From positions 1 through 64,000 of the forward strand of contig JACRPL010000003.1 in NCBI GenBank assembly GCA_016223245.1: a stretch of 64,000 nt of DNA. The letters are read 5' to 3'. Below, piece after piece: positions 36,960 through 44,939 of the stretch (position 1 is its first letter; each line of letters starts with the position of its first letter). Under the pieces are notes generated by a model. It had not been told where the DNA came from, ran no database searches, and saw only the letters and a list, made by a program, of their open reading frames with translations. The translations under genes and the position numbers were made by a program. The stretch is from Candidatus Saganbacteria bacterium (lineage in GTDB: Bacteria; Margulisbacteria; WOR-1; XYC2-FULL-46-14; XYC2-FULL-37-10).

Positions 36960-37626
36960 AGTTATAGTTAACGGGGCAAAAGGCAAAATGGGATCAGAGA
37001 CCGTGAAAGCCGTTGAGAAAGAAGCCGATCTTGAGCTTGTGGCTCAACTTGATGTATCCGACGATTTATCTGGATCCATAAAAAAATATAATGCTGAAGT
37101 TGTAGTGGATTTTACGCATCCTGATGCGGCAATGGGGAATATTGGAAATATTCTAAACGCCGGGGCTAACGCAATTGTAGGTACAACCGGGCTCAAACCG
37201 GATGATCTTAAAGAAATAGCCAAACTATGTGAAAAAAATAAAGTTAATTGTTTGGTCGCTCCAAACTTTGCCATTGGCGCTGTGCTTATGATGCAATTTT
37301 CAAAAGAAGCCGCCAAGCATTTAAAGAATGTTGAAATAATCGAACTGCATCATCCGCAAAAAGTCGATAAGCCGTCAGGGACAGCTATTAAGACAGCCCA
37401 TATGATAAAAGAAACGATTGGCGGGGGAGGTGAGGTCCCGATCCACTCTGTTAGACTCCCGGGGCTTGTAGCTTCTCAAGAAGTTATTTTTGGGGGATTG
37501 GGGCAAACATTGACTATACGCCACGATACGATCAATCGCGAGGCATTTATGCCAGGAGTTATTCTTGCCATCCGAAAAGTCAAAAGCCTAAAAGGTCTAG
37601 TTTACGGATTGGAAAACATCTTGTAA
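36946..37626 (+). CDS. dapB: 4-hydroxy-tetrahydrodipicolinate reductase
   Basis: 226 aa; NAD(P)H-dependent step before DapL in the DAP route. Seen: the shortened Rossmann motif NGAKGKMGSE, VVVDFTHPDAA, GTTGLKPDDL, APNFAIGAVLM, ELHHPQKVDKPSGTAIK (catalytic His-His and Lys) and a C-terminal GQTLTIRHDTINREAFMPG. I start it at 36946 (MAKIKV, after TGGAG), which gives the normal N-terminus; a longer frame overlaps dut. Confidence 0.95.
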   Translation: MAKIKVIVNGAKGKMGSETVKAVEKEADLELVAQLDVSDDLSGSIKKYNAEVVVDFTHPDAAMGNIGNILNAGANAIVGTTGLKPDDLKEIAKLCEKNKVNCLVAPNFAIGAVLMMQFSKEAAKHLKNVEIIELHHPQKVDKPSGTAIKTAHMIKETIGGGGEVPIHSVRLPGLVASQEVIFGGLGQTLTIRHDTINREAFMPGVILAIRKVKSLKGLVYGLENIL

Positions 37627-37642
37627 AAGTTCGGAACCGAGG

Positions 37643-40057
37643 TCATTTCCCTAAGACAGCTTCGATGTGATGATCTCCCGACTCGAAAATCGGGGCCAAG
37701 TTTCCGTCAATATTTTTACCGTCAACTATTAGCTGTTTAACTCCATGTGCCGCGTTTTCCGGGTTCCTTACAACAATAAAATAATTAGCTCCCCTGAATT
37801 GTTTTTTAATTTCAAACCCGTTCCATTTTTTCGGTATGCATGGATTGATCCTTAAACCATTATATTCCGCGCGGACGCCCAATATATACTGGATCCATGC
37901 GACATATGCCCAGGCGGCAGTGCCTGTAAGCCATGAATTGCGGCCAAGCCCGAATTGAGGATGTTCTTTGCCCAAAATATTCTGGCAATAGACATATGGC
38001 TCAACTTCATAGAGGTCGGCGATATCATTTTTCTTTGACGGCAATATTTGCGTTCCATATTGATATGCGCGGTCGCCATTGCCGACCATTGCTTGAGCTA
38101 TAACCTGCCACGGATTTGTCTGGAGGAAAACCCCTCCATTCTCTTTGGCTCCGGGAGGATATGTTGTTGTTCCGCCAATTTTGAAGTCAAAATGGTTGTA
38201 TGCGGGCGCGATCAAGACCAATCCGTATTTTGAATTGAGCATTTTGTGAGCAGAATCTAAAGCTAATTTTGATTTTTCTTCATCGGCAAACCCGGCCATT
38301 ACAGCCCAGCTTTGGACTAATAAATATATCTTAGCTTTTTCATTTTGGTCGGAGCCTACTTTTTTTCCTTCGTCAGTATAAGCTCTCAAATACCATTTGC
38401 CGTCCCAGCCGTCTTTGTTGACGGCGGATTTGAATTGCTCGTGTAATTTTTTATATTTTTCTACAAGTTTTGGCTTTTTTATGACTTGGCAGAGTTCGAT
38501 CATATCAAGAAGTGCACGCCCTAGAAGCATACAGCTCCAAACAGATTCTGCTTTGCCTTTTCCTGTATCAAGGTTTAGCGTATCGTCCCAGTCTGCCCAT
38601 CCGGCAAGAGTTAGGCCATGATCTCCAGTGTGGGTTGCCGAAAATTCGATCGCCGCCTGCAAATGTTCAAGTACTGTTCCAACGCCGTTCAAGGATTTTA
38701 CTTTTTCGTCTAGGAATTTAAAATTGCCGGTTTCTTTTATGTAAGCGCAAGTAGCGAGTATTGGCCACAAATGATCGTCGCTATACCATTTTGCCGACTT
38801 TTTGCTGCCTTCAACCGCATCTCCAATATCAATCTCTCCGGTTAATGGATAAAATTGATGGGCGGCATAGCCTTCTTTATATTGGATCTTCAATAATTTG
38901 ATTATTGTATTCTTTGCTTCTTCTGGAATCGCATGCATAACCCCCAATGTATCTTGAGCCGTATCACGGAAGCCCATCCCTCGATTGACGCCAAGCTGAT
39001 ATAGCGATACAAAGCGCGACCAATTGAATGTTGATCTGCATTGATACTGGTTCCATGTGTTCAGCATTACGTTGACTTCGGTATCCGGCGTTTTGACTTC
39101 GATTTTGGAGATATATTCGCTCCACGACCTCTTTAAATTATCGAATGAAGCATGGACTGTGTTCAAATCCCTATATTTTTTGATCATGGGAAGTGCGACT
39201 TCAGGAGTTTCCGCGGTCCCTAGAATAAATACGATCTCTTTTTCTTCATTAGGGGCTAATTCAACTTCTATGCAAAGCGATCCAATGCCATTTCCGCGCA
39301 AGGCTTCCGAATTGGAGCATGTACCGTTTGTTACAGCGATAGGATTTAAAAGAGTTTTGTAGTTTCCGATGAATTTCTCGCGATCCGTGTCAAAGCTATG
39401 AACTTTTGCGTTTGTTGAAAAGAAAGTATAGCCCAAGGTTTTCATGAATGAGGTCCAGAATATAGAATTATTCTTGAATGTTCCCTGATTTATCTGCTGG
39501 CACCAGTCGACATTCGTTTGGTCTTTCATGGAATCATAAAAAGAAAATTCGGCGTAGCTAAAAAGCTTTAATTTGCGGGCTTTATTGTCTTTATTTTTGA
39601 TCTTTACATGCCATAGTTCGAGCGCTTCATCTCCAGGCACGAAATAGGTGATCTTTGATTCAATGTTTTCATAAGTTGTTGTAATTGTCGTATATCCCAA
39701 ACCATGCCGACATTCATAGTTCATTATTTCATCATTTTGGATTTGTGATTTGTTTGGGATTTGGGATTTGGAAATTGGGATTTGTGTTGTCGGCTGCCAT
39801 GTAGGAGACCAATAGAACCCTTTTGATTCATCTTTTATATATACATATCGTCCTGGTTGGTCTACCGGTATCGAATTATAGCGATATCTTAGAAGTCTTT
39901 TATTTTTTGGATCGCGGTCGAAGGAATAGCCTCCGCCGGTATTTGAAACGATGCCTCCATATTGTCCTTTTCCTATATAATTGATCCATGGGGTCGGGGT
40001 ATCGGGCCTTTCTATCACGTATTCGTTATTTTCTACGTCAAAATGTCCGAATTTCAT
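37643..40057 (-). CDS. GH94 cellobiose/oligosaccharide phosphorylase
   Basis: 804 aa. GH94 enzymes phosphorolyse beta-linked disaccharides, saving ATP. Opening FGHFDVENNEYVIERPDTPTPWINYIG with SNTGGGYSFDRDPKNKRLLRYRYN is typical of cellobiose phosphorylases; the catalytic-acid region GVNRGMGFRDTAQDTLG, SDDHLWPILATCAYIKETG, WADWDDTLNL and the C-terminal GAAW-type TGTAAWAYVAWIQYILG are intact. No signal peptide: cytoplasmic. Residues near 110 (QIPISKSQIPNKSQIQND) come from an in-frame A/T-rich repeat (39718-39797). With GH42 and a sugar-binding lipoprotein nearby it suggests uptake of oligosaccharides. Confidence 0.9.
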   Translation of the reverse strand: MKFGHFDVENNEYVIERPDTPTPWINYIGKGQYGGIVSNTGGGYSFDRDPKNKRLLRYRYNSIPVDQPGRYVYIKDESKGFYWSPTWQPTTQIPISKSQIPNKSQIQNDEIMNYECRHGLGYTTITTTYENIESKITYFVPGDEALELWHVKIKNKDNKARKLKLFSYAEFSFYDSMKDQTNVDWCQQINQGTFKNNSIFWTSFMKTLGYTFFSTNAKVHSFDTDREKFIGNYKTLLNPIAVTNGTCSNSEALRGNGIGSLCIEVELAPNEEKEIVFILGTAETPEVALPMIKKYRDLNTVHASFDNLKRSWSEYISKIEVKTPDTEVNVMLNTWNQYQCRSTFNWSRFVSLYQLGVNRGMGFRDTAQDTLGVMHAIPEEAKNTIIKLLKIQYKEGYAAHQFYPLTGEIDIGDAVEGSKKSAKWYSDDHLWPILATCAYIKETGNFKFLDEKVKSLNGVGTVLEHLQAAIEFSATHTGDHGLTLAGWADWDDTLNLDTGKGKAESVWSCMLLGRALLDMIELCQVIKKPKLVEKYKKLHEQFKSAVNKDGWDGKWYLRAYTDEGKKVGSDQNEKAKIYLLVQSWAVMAGFADEEKSKLALDSAHKMLNSKYGLVLIAPAYNHFDFKIGGTTTYPPGAKENGGVFLQTNPWQVIAQAMVGNGDRAYQYGTQILPSKKNDIADLYEVEPYVYCQNILGKEHPQFGLGRNSWLTGTAAWAYVAWIQYILGVRAEYNGLRINPCIPKKWNGFEIKKQFRGANYFIVVRNPENAAHGVKQLIVDGKNIDGNLAPIFESGDHHIEAVLGK

Positions 40058-40138
40058 GCTAATTAAATCTTCCTTTCATGTATTATTTCAAAATGGGATT
40101 AGGATTATATATTTCTAATGGAGGGGACGTAAAATACT

Positions 40139-40396
40139 TCATTTTTTGGATAATTTGTCTAAATGTCGCGACAATGCTTCGCTATTTTTAAAAGCTTTTC
40201 CCTTTTTACCTTTTGATAGCTTTTCAAGCTTAAGAAGTTCCTCATCGGAGAAGGCTTCGTCAACTGACTTAGGGGTGATAATTATTTTGTATCCGTCGTC
40301 CGCCACTTCGACATAATCACCCGGATGAAGGCCAACTCTTTTTAGCACCAAATTTGGGATCCTTAATAGATTTTCTTTCTTAATTTTTTCTACCAT
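40139..40396 (-). CDS. AbrB/MazE-type DNA-binding protein
   Basis: 85 aa. The N-terminal swapped-hairpin fold NLLRIPNLVLKRVGLHPGDYVEVADDGYKIIITP matches the SpoVT-AbrB family; the C-terminal half is charged helix (DEAFSDEELLKLEKLSKGKK), as in antitoxins that bind a partner. No toxin gene is adjacent unless the tiny plus-strand frame at 40522 encodes one, for which there is no evidence. It may be an orphan antitoxin or a transition-state-type regulator. Confidence 0.75.
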   Translation of the reverse strand: MVEKIKKENLLRIPNLVLKRVGLHPGDYVEVADDGYKIIITPKSVDEAFSDEELLKLEKLSKGKKGKAFKNSEALSRHLDKLSKK

Positions 40397-40521
40397 TTTA
40401 TGCCCTCCAAAAATATTTATAAATTACCTGGAATTTCTCAAAACTCCTGTCGATAACATTATAGCACCCAATTATGGCTTGGGGCAAAGATGAGTTTTTA
40501 GGAAAAATATGAGGAAACAAC

Positions 40522-40692
40522 ATGGCAGCTTTTGAATGTAGAGTCCGAGCAGGGGAAACTGCAAACTGGAAATTGGTGAGGCAAAGAGCAACATTAGCAG
40601 GAGATCCTGCGAAATTAAGAGCGGGAGATAATCGTGTGAATTTGGCTGGAATTGTGGCTTTGCGAAGGATGGAGACGTTAAATGTATTTTAG
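40522..40692 (+). CDS. Possible small basic protein
   Basis: 56 codons, ATG at 40522 preceded by GAGGAA at a suitable distance. Sequence begins MAAFECRVRAGETANWKLVR and is Arg/Ala-rich. It overlaps the end of the convergent ATPase gene by 15 nt. No homology recognised; could be spurious. Confidence 0.35.
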   Translation: MAAFECRVRAGETANWKLVRQRATLAGDPAKLRAGDNRVNLAGIVALRRMETLNVF

Positions 40693-41904
40693 TATTGTCC
40701 AAGGAATGGCATCGATCCCTTTTTTGATTGGGTAGCGAGAGGCGCTGGAATTAATAAACAGCGATTTGCCAAGTAGCATTTTTGTCTTTTTCAAACTGTT
40801 GATCCCCTTCAGGTCGCTATCCGTAATTTTTGAAGAGAGTTTTATTTCTATCGGATAAAGTTTGCCGTTTACATCAATTAAAATATCAATTTCTTCTTTT
40901 TCTTTGGTCCGGTAATACCAAACGGGGGGTTCCTGTCCTCGATTCCAGAAGCTCTTGATGATTTCAGAAAATACAAAAGTTTCAAATAGCGCTCCTGCCA
41001 TTGCGCCATTCATTGTTGTTTTTGGGTCTTTCCAGCCAGTCAGATAGCAAGCTAGTCCCGTATCCAGAAAGTATAGTTTAGGAGATTTGATCAATCGTTT
41101 AGAAATATTATTATAATACGGCCGAAGCAAAAAGACGTGGCCGCTAGCCTCTAAAATACTTAACCATTCTTTGGCTGTGTTGACAGTTATGTCGCTGTTC
41201 CGGGCAAGATCGGAAAGATTTAAGAGTTGGGCTGTTCTGGCTGCGCAAAGCCTGATAAATTTTTCAAAACTCGATAAAGAGCCAACCCGAACCAAATCCC
41301 TTAGGTCGCGGTCAATATATGTTTGAATATAGGAGCCGTAAAACGTATCTAGTGGAAGAATATTTTTTCCAATGAGCTTTGGGAAAGACCCTCGAATAAT
41401 AAGCGAGAATAATTCCATGAGCCGAGGTTTGGGCAGGCTCACGGGAAATTTGTTTTTCTCAAGGATATTCAGCAAACCGATAGATTTATTTCCTGTTTCT
41501 TCTGAAAGTGAAATGCCGCTCAATTTTAAGATGGCTACTCTGCCTGCCAAGGATTCGGACACGCCTTTCATCAGATGGAATTGCTGTGAGCCGGTCAGCC
41601 AATAAGAAAGCTTTCCTTTTGCGCGATCAACCCTGGTTTTTATGTAGGGCAATAGCTGCGGAGCATATTGTATCTCGTCAACGATCAATGGAGGCGGGTT
41701 TTTCTCAAGGAACAAAGCCGGATCGGATTTGGCGGCGGAACGGAATTCAAATTCATCGAGTGATACATATGCGTGCTTGCTCTTTTTGCTTAAGTGCTCA
41801 AGTAGAGTGGTTTTCCCTACTTGCCTGGGGCCTGCAAGCAGGATAACGGGAGATAATCGGCTTAGCTTAAGGATTAAATGTTCAAGCTGTCTTTTTTTGT
41901 ACAT
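40678..41904 (-). CDS. AAA_14/DUF4143 ATPase
   Basis: 408 aa. Walker A AGPRQVGKTTLLEHL at about 25-39, Walker B PLIVDEIQYAPQLLP, sensor LTGSQQFHLM. A C-terminal DUF4143 domain follows (FLDTGLACYLTGWKD, GALFETFVFSEIIKSFWNRG, and the PD-(D/E)xK-like EIDILIDVNGKLYPIEIKLS). These ATPases are common accessory genes of unknown role, often horizontally spread. The second in-cis nuclease-like motif (ExD...ExK) is retained. Confidence 0.88.
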   Translation of the reverse strand: MYKKRQLEHLILKLSRLSPVILLAGPRQVGKTTLLEHLSKKSKHAYVSLDEFEFRSAAKSDPALFLEKNPPPLIVDEIQYAPQLLPYIKTRVDRAKGKLSYWLTGSQQFHLMKGVSESLAGRVAILKLSGISLSEETGNKSIGLLNILEKNKFPVSLPKPRLMELFSLIIRGSFPKLIGKNILPLDTFYGSYIQTYIDRDLRDLVRVGSLSSFEKFIRLCAARTAQLLNLSDLARNSDITVNTAKEWLSILEASGHVFLLRPYYNNISKRLIKSPKLYFLDTGLACYLTGWKDPKTTMNGAMAGALFETFVFSEIIKSFWNRGQEPPVWYYRTKEKEEIDILIDVNGKLYPIEIKLSSKITDSDLKGINSLKKTKMLLGKSLFINSSASRYPIKKGIDAIPWTILKYI

Positions 41905-41980
41905 ATGGCTATTTTATACTACTACTATAAATTAGTCAAGTACGCGAGCCTTGCGAAGGGCGCACTGCGACAGAAACGAC

Positions 41981-43822
41981 TTAGATAATCAACGCTTTAT
42001 GGAGTGAAACCGCAAGATCTTTATTCTCAAACTTCAAAATACTTCCGAACAGTTGGAATGTCGCATAGATCACATGCCCTTTTCCGATCTTAGCCTCAAG
42101 AAGAGCATGGTGGCCGTCCTCGAACTTTTGCATCACTTCGACCGACTTTTTATCTTTAACCGAAACTATATCTCGAAAACCGCATGCGTAGGAGTTAGAT
42201 TTTGGAATAAATAATTTATCTTTTATGATCTCCGTGTATCGATGCTCAACTTCAAGAAGTCTTTCCAGAAGAGGTTTTTCGTATAAATGTCCATGCTCGT
42301 CTTTTAGCCCGAACCTGCATTCGGAAATTAAAAATCCGCCGTTGTTCACAAATTCCATGATATTTTCGAATTGTTTTTCGCTTAAAAGGTATGGGTTTGC
42401 GAGAAGCAATCTTTTGTATGGCGGTATTTTTTCTTCAAATTCTTTGTCGAAAATAAAGTCGGCATGAATATTGTTCTGCCATGTAAGGCGATAAGCACCT
42501 GCGATCGAATTGTTCGAGTAAAACATTCCAAGATCGCCTCTGCCCGAGAACCATGTTGGAGGTGTCGGCCTTGATTGGCCTTCTTCTTGGTATGTTTCGA
42601 GGTCTGATTGGCGGGAATAATAGATTGCAGTGTGGCTATGTTTCTGTGGTTCTGTGTCACTGTGTCTCTGTGTCGCTATGATCTCTTTTATCGCATCGTA
42701 TCTTTCTGTTTTGGTTCCGTCGGGCTTCATTATTCCAAATCCGCCTGTTTCCGATCCAAAAAGTGGGGGTCTCCAGTTGTGGAACAATATCAATTTTGCG
42801 CCATGCTCACTTATGACTTCGACCCAATCTTTAATATCAGCGCCTGTCACCCAGTCACCATTGCCCCATCTAACATTGGGGCCGCCTTGAAGTTCCGATA
42901 CAATAAATTCTGATCCCGTCGATTCGCAAACCGAACGCCAATAATCAGCAATTTGGGCTAAGGATTCGATAGAATTTTCTGTGCCCTTGGGGTAAATATC
43001 CCAGCCGAACCAATCCATCTCTTCGGCAATAACTCTATGATCGGCGATCCTATTAATTATGCTCGTAAAGCTATTTGTACCGATCTTATTTTCTTTATCG
43101 TATTCTTTTATTATTGCTTTTAGGTTCTTTAGCCATTCGGACAACGATTCCGATTTGAATTTGAACCAATCAAGATATATATGAGGGTTTCCCGCATCCC
43201 ACATGCCGACCCTTGGAGTCTTTATTTGCGCAAAGTCGGAGAAAGTCTGGGTCCAAAACTTTGTGCCCCAGGCATAGTTTAATTCGTCCAAAGTTTTATA
43301 TTTAGCTTTCGCATATTTTATAAATTTCTTATTGGTTTGTGCGCAATGGCAATAATCTTTGTTATGGGTGAGATCAAGCGGCGGATAATTTGGCTCGTTA
43401 TCGATCTGCCACATGAAAAGGGCAGGGTGTTTTGCGTATCTTTCCGCCATTTTTCTTGTTAATCGCTCGGCGTATTTTTTATATATTGGATTGTCCCTGC
43501 AGGCGTTTGGACGCGGCCCATATTCGGGGTGGATATAGCCGTCGTTTGATATATGCAGGATTTCGGGATACTTTGACACTAGCCATTGGGGGGCTTGAGA
43601 GACTGGGACTCCGAGCAATACTTTTAGTTTGTGTTTTTCGCATAGCGCCATCGCATGATCGAGGTCTTCGAAGGTGAATTTGTTATCAGTTTTTTCCAAT
43701 AAGTCCCAAGCCATTTCTGCGAAACGGACAACGCCAAAGCCTATCTTTTTTATTTCAGAAAATTCTTTATCCCAGATCTCTCTTGGGTATTGGTCGGGAT
43801 AAAATGTGACTCCGAATTGCAT
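41981..43822 (-). CDS. GH42 beta-galactosidase
   Basis: 613 aa. TIM-barrel opening MQFGVTFYPDQYPREIWDKEF, acid/base Glu143 in QIDNEPNY, nucleophile Glu310 in SELQGGPN, then a trimerisation domain. No signal peptide: acts on imported oligosaccharides. About residues 366-400 (QRHSDTEPQKHSHT...) are encoded by a TGTG/CTGTGTC-rich repeat at 42610-42690 and look like an in-frame insert. Start at 43822 (MQFG) is chosen over an upstream in-frame codon because it is the family N-terminus. Confidence 0.9.
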   Translation of the reverse strand: MQFGVTFYPDQYPREIWDKEFSEIKKIGFGVVRFAEMAWDLLEKTDNKFTFEDLDHAMALCEKHKLKVLLGVPVSQAPQWLVSKYPEILHISNDGYIHPEYGPRPNACRDNPIYKKYAERLTRKMAERYAKHPALFMWQIDNEPNYPPLDLTHNKDYCHCAQTNKKFIKYAKAKYKTLDELNYAWGTKFWTQTFSDFAQIKTPRVGMWDAGNPHIYLDWFKFKSESLSEWLKNLKAIIKEYDKENKIGTNSFTSIINRIADHRVIAEEMDWFGWDIYPKGTENSIESLAQIADYWRSVCESTGSEFIVSELQGGPNVRWGNGDWVTGADIKDWVEVISEHGAKLILFHNWRPPLFGSETGGFGIMKPDGTKTERYDAIKEIIATQRHSDTEPQKHSHTAIYYSRQSDLETYQEEGQSRPTPPTWFSGRGDLGMFYSNNSIAGAYRLTWQNNIHADFIFDKEFEEKIPPYKRLLLANPYLLSEKQFENIMEFVNNGGFLISECRFGLKDEHGHLYEKPLLERLLEVEHRYTEIIKDKLFIPKSNSYACGFRDIVSVKDKKSVEVMQKFEDGHHALLEAKIGKGHVIYATFQLFGSILKFENKDLAVSLHKALII

Positions 43823-43888
43823 GGCTATATTATAAAGGGTCAAGGGGCGGGGGGGCAAGGAGATTACTGTGTCTAAATTAGATTCTTA

Positions 43889-44023
43889 TCAGGCATAAAT
43901 ACGCGCAATAAATTTGGTTGCATTGTAAAGCTCGGAATCGAATAGTACTTTTGCAGCTTTAAACGATTCTTCCGACTTCTCAATCTCCAATTTGATCCTT
44001 ATTTTAAGATTGGAAGAATTCAT
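43889..44023 (-). pseudogene. Truncated HEPN gene
   Basis: 44 codons starting MNSSNLKIRIKLEIEKSEES, then FKAAKVLFDSELYNATKF, the first helix of HEPN proteins, after which the frame ends. The usual AYYAxFHA helix and RxxxxH site are gone. Its ATG overlaps the stop of the MNT remnant (ATGA), the same coupling as intact pairs. Confidence 0.6.
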
Positions 44024-44360
44024 ACTTTTATTCCTTCCCTTTCAATGTTTTTTGCAAAAGCGGTCCCAAGTTCTTTTAAAAAAGAATAATGGGATTCTTC
44101 GATTATTTTGGGTGAAAGCAAGATCCCATATTTGAGGAGTAATTTTGTGGCAAATGAAGCTATTTTTTTCATTAGAGTTGAATCCGACTTATCTACTCTA
44201 CCAAGATAAAAACATCTATATCTGATCCGTTATTAAAATCTCCACGAGCCTTTGACCCGAACAAAAGTATCTGTTTGATATTGTTTTTTGCAAAAGATTT
44301 AAGATTACCACTGAATTCTTTTAGCGCAACTTCTTCTATATCATTCAATTTGCCGATCAT
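44020..44360 (-). pseudogene. MNT nucleotidyltransferase gene broken by a 5-bp duplication
   Basis: After GGGAGG, ATG at 44360 gives MIGKLNDIEEVALKEFSGNL and LLFGSKARGDFNNGSDIDVF (GS-x10-DxD), then stops at once. At 44192-44201 the coding strand reads GTAGAGTAGA, a tandem duplication of GTAGA. Removing one copy restores LVDKSDSTLMKKIASFATKLLLKYG and on to KNIEREGIKV before the HEPN start. A textbook recent inactivation. Confidence 0.75.
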
Positions 44361-44427
44361 AAAAAATACTTCCCTCCCAGGTGAAATCCCTCAAAACATT
44401 TGCCGGTAACTTATTGTACCAGATTAA

Positions 44428-44811
44428 AGGGGTTTAGGTAAAGTCACGGTTGGCTTATTCAAACAAGTTATGGAAGGATGTAAGTTTGTCGGACATAATG
44501 CCGCTCAGCTTAAAGCTGTTCTTGATAACCCTTCAAAAGCTGGAGATGCCCTAACTTATGTGAGTTTATTGGATTCAAGAAAATTTGCAGAACGGTTGAG
44601 CGCCCAAACCGGTAGGACATTCATGGTTCAAACTGAAGATGAATGGTTAAAAGCTAAAAACAAATTATCAGGAAACAACTGGACGTGGACAGAAAGTAAA
44701 TATTTTGACGATACTTATGTTCTCCGTCACCTGTTCAACTACAACCGAAACAACCGCAATCCAGAGGATCGCTATGACAACGATGCGGTCCGTCTTGTTG
44801 AGGACAGATAA
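44428..44811 (+). pseudogene. C-terminal fragment of a formylglycine-enzyme/C-lectin-fold (SUMF1-like) protein
   Basis: The open frame after the stop at 44425 begins GLGKVTVGLFKQVMEGCKFV, the VTxxxFxxF region of SUMF1-type domains. It continues YVSLLDSRKFAERLSAQTGR, VQTEDEWLKAKN (the LPTEAEWE block) and WTWTES, ending NYNRNNRNPEDRYDNDAVRL. The start codon and N-terminal half are absent; the first ATG (44470) is internal to the domain. The AAC/AAT-rich end resembles variable regions of diversity-generating retroelement targets, but no reverse transcriptase is in the window. It is a 5'-truncated gene. Confidence 0.6.
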
Positions 44812-44867
44812 TAATTTACTCTTTATACTTTTAGTCTTTTACACTTTCGGAAATTTGAGGGGGAATA

Positions 44868-44939
44868 ATGGAAGGGCCTAAGATAGAATGTAAACTAAAG
44901 CTGGGCTTGTTGTTGAGCGATAGGCTTATTCTACAGTAA
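44868..44939 (+). other. Short reading frame, probable gene stub
   Basis: After GAGGGGGAATA, ATG at 44868 gives 23 codons, MEGPKIECKLKLGLLLSDRL and on to ILQ, and ends inside the 3' end of glmS on the other strand. It lies 57 nt after the C-lectin fragment. It looks like the beginning of a gene cut off by a rearrangement; no family can be assigned. Confidence 0.3.

Noticed and set aside
44428-44811. Complete diversity-generating retroelement
   Set aside because: No reverse transcriptase, Avd-like gene or template repeat exists in the window; only the target-like fragment is supported.
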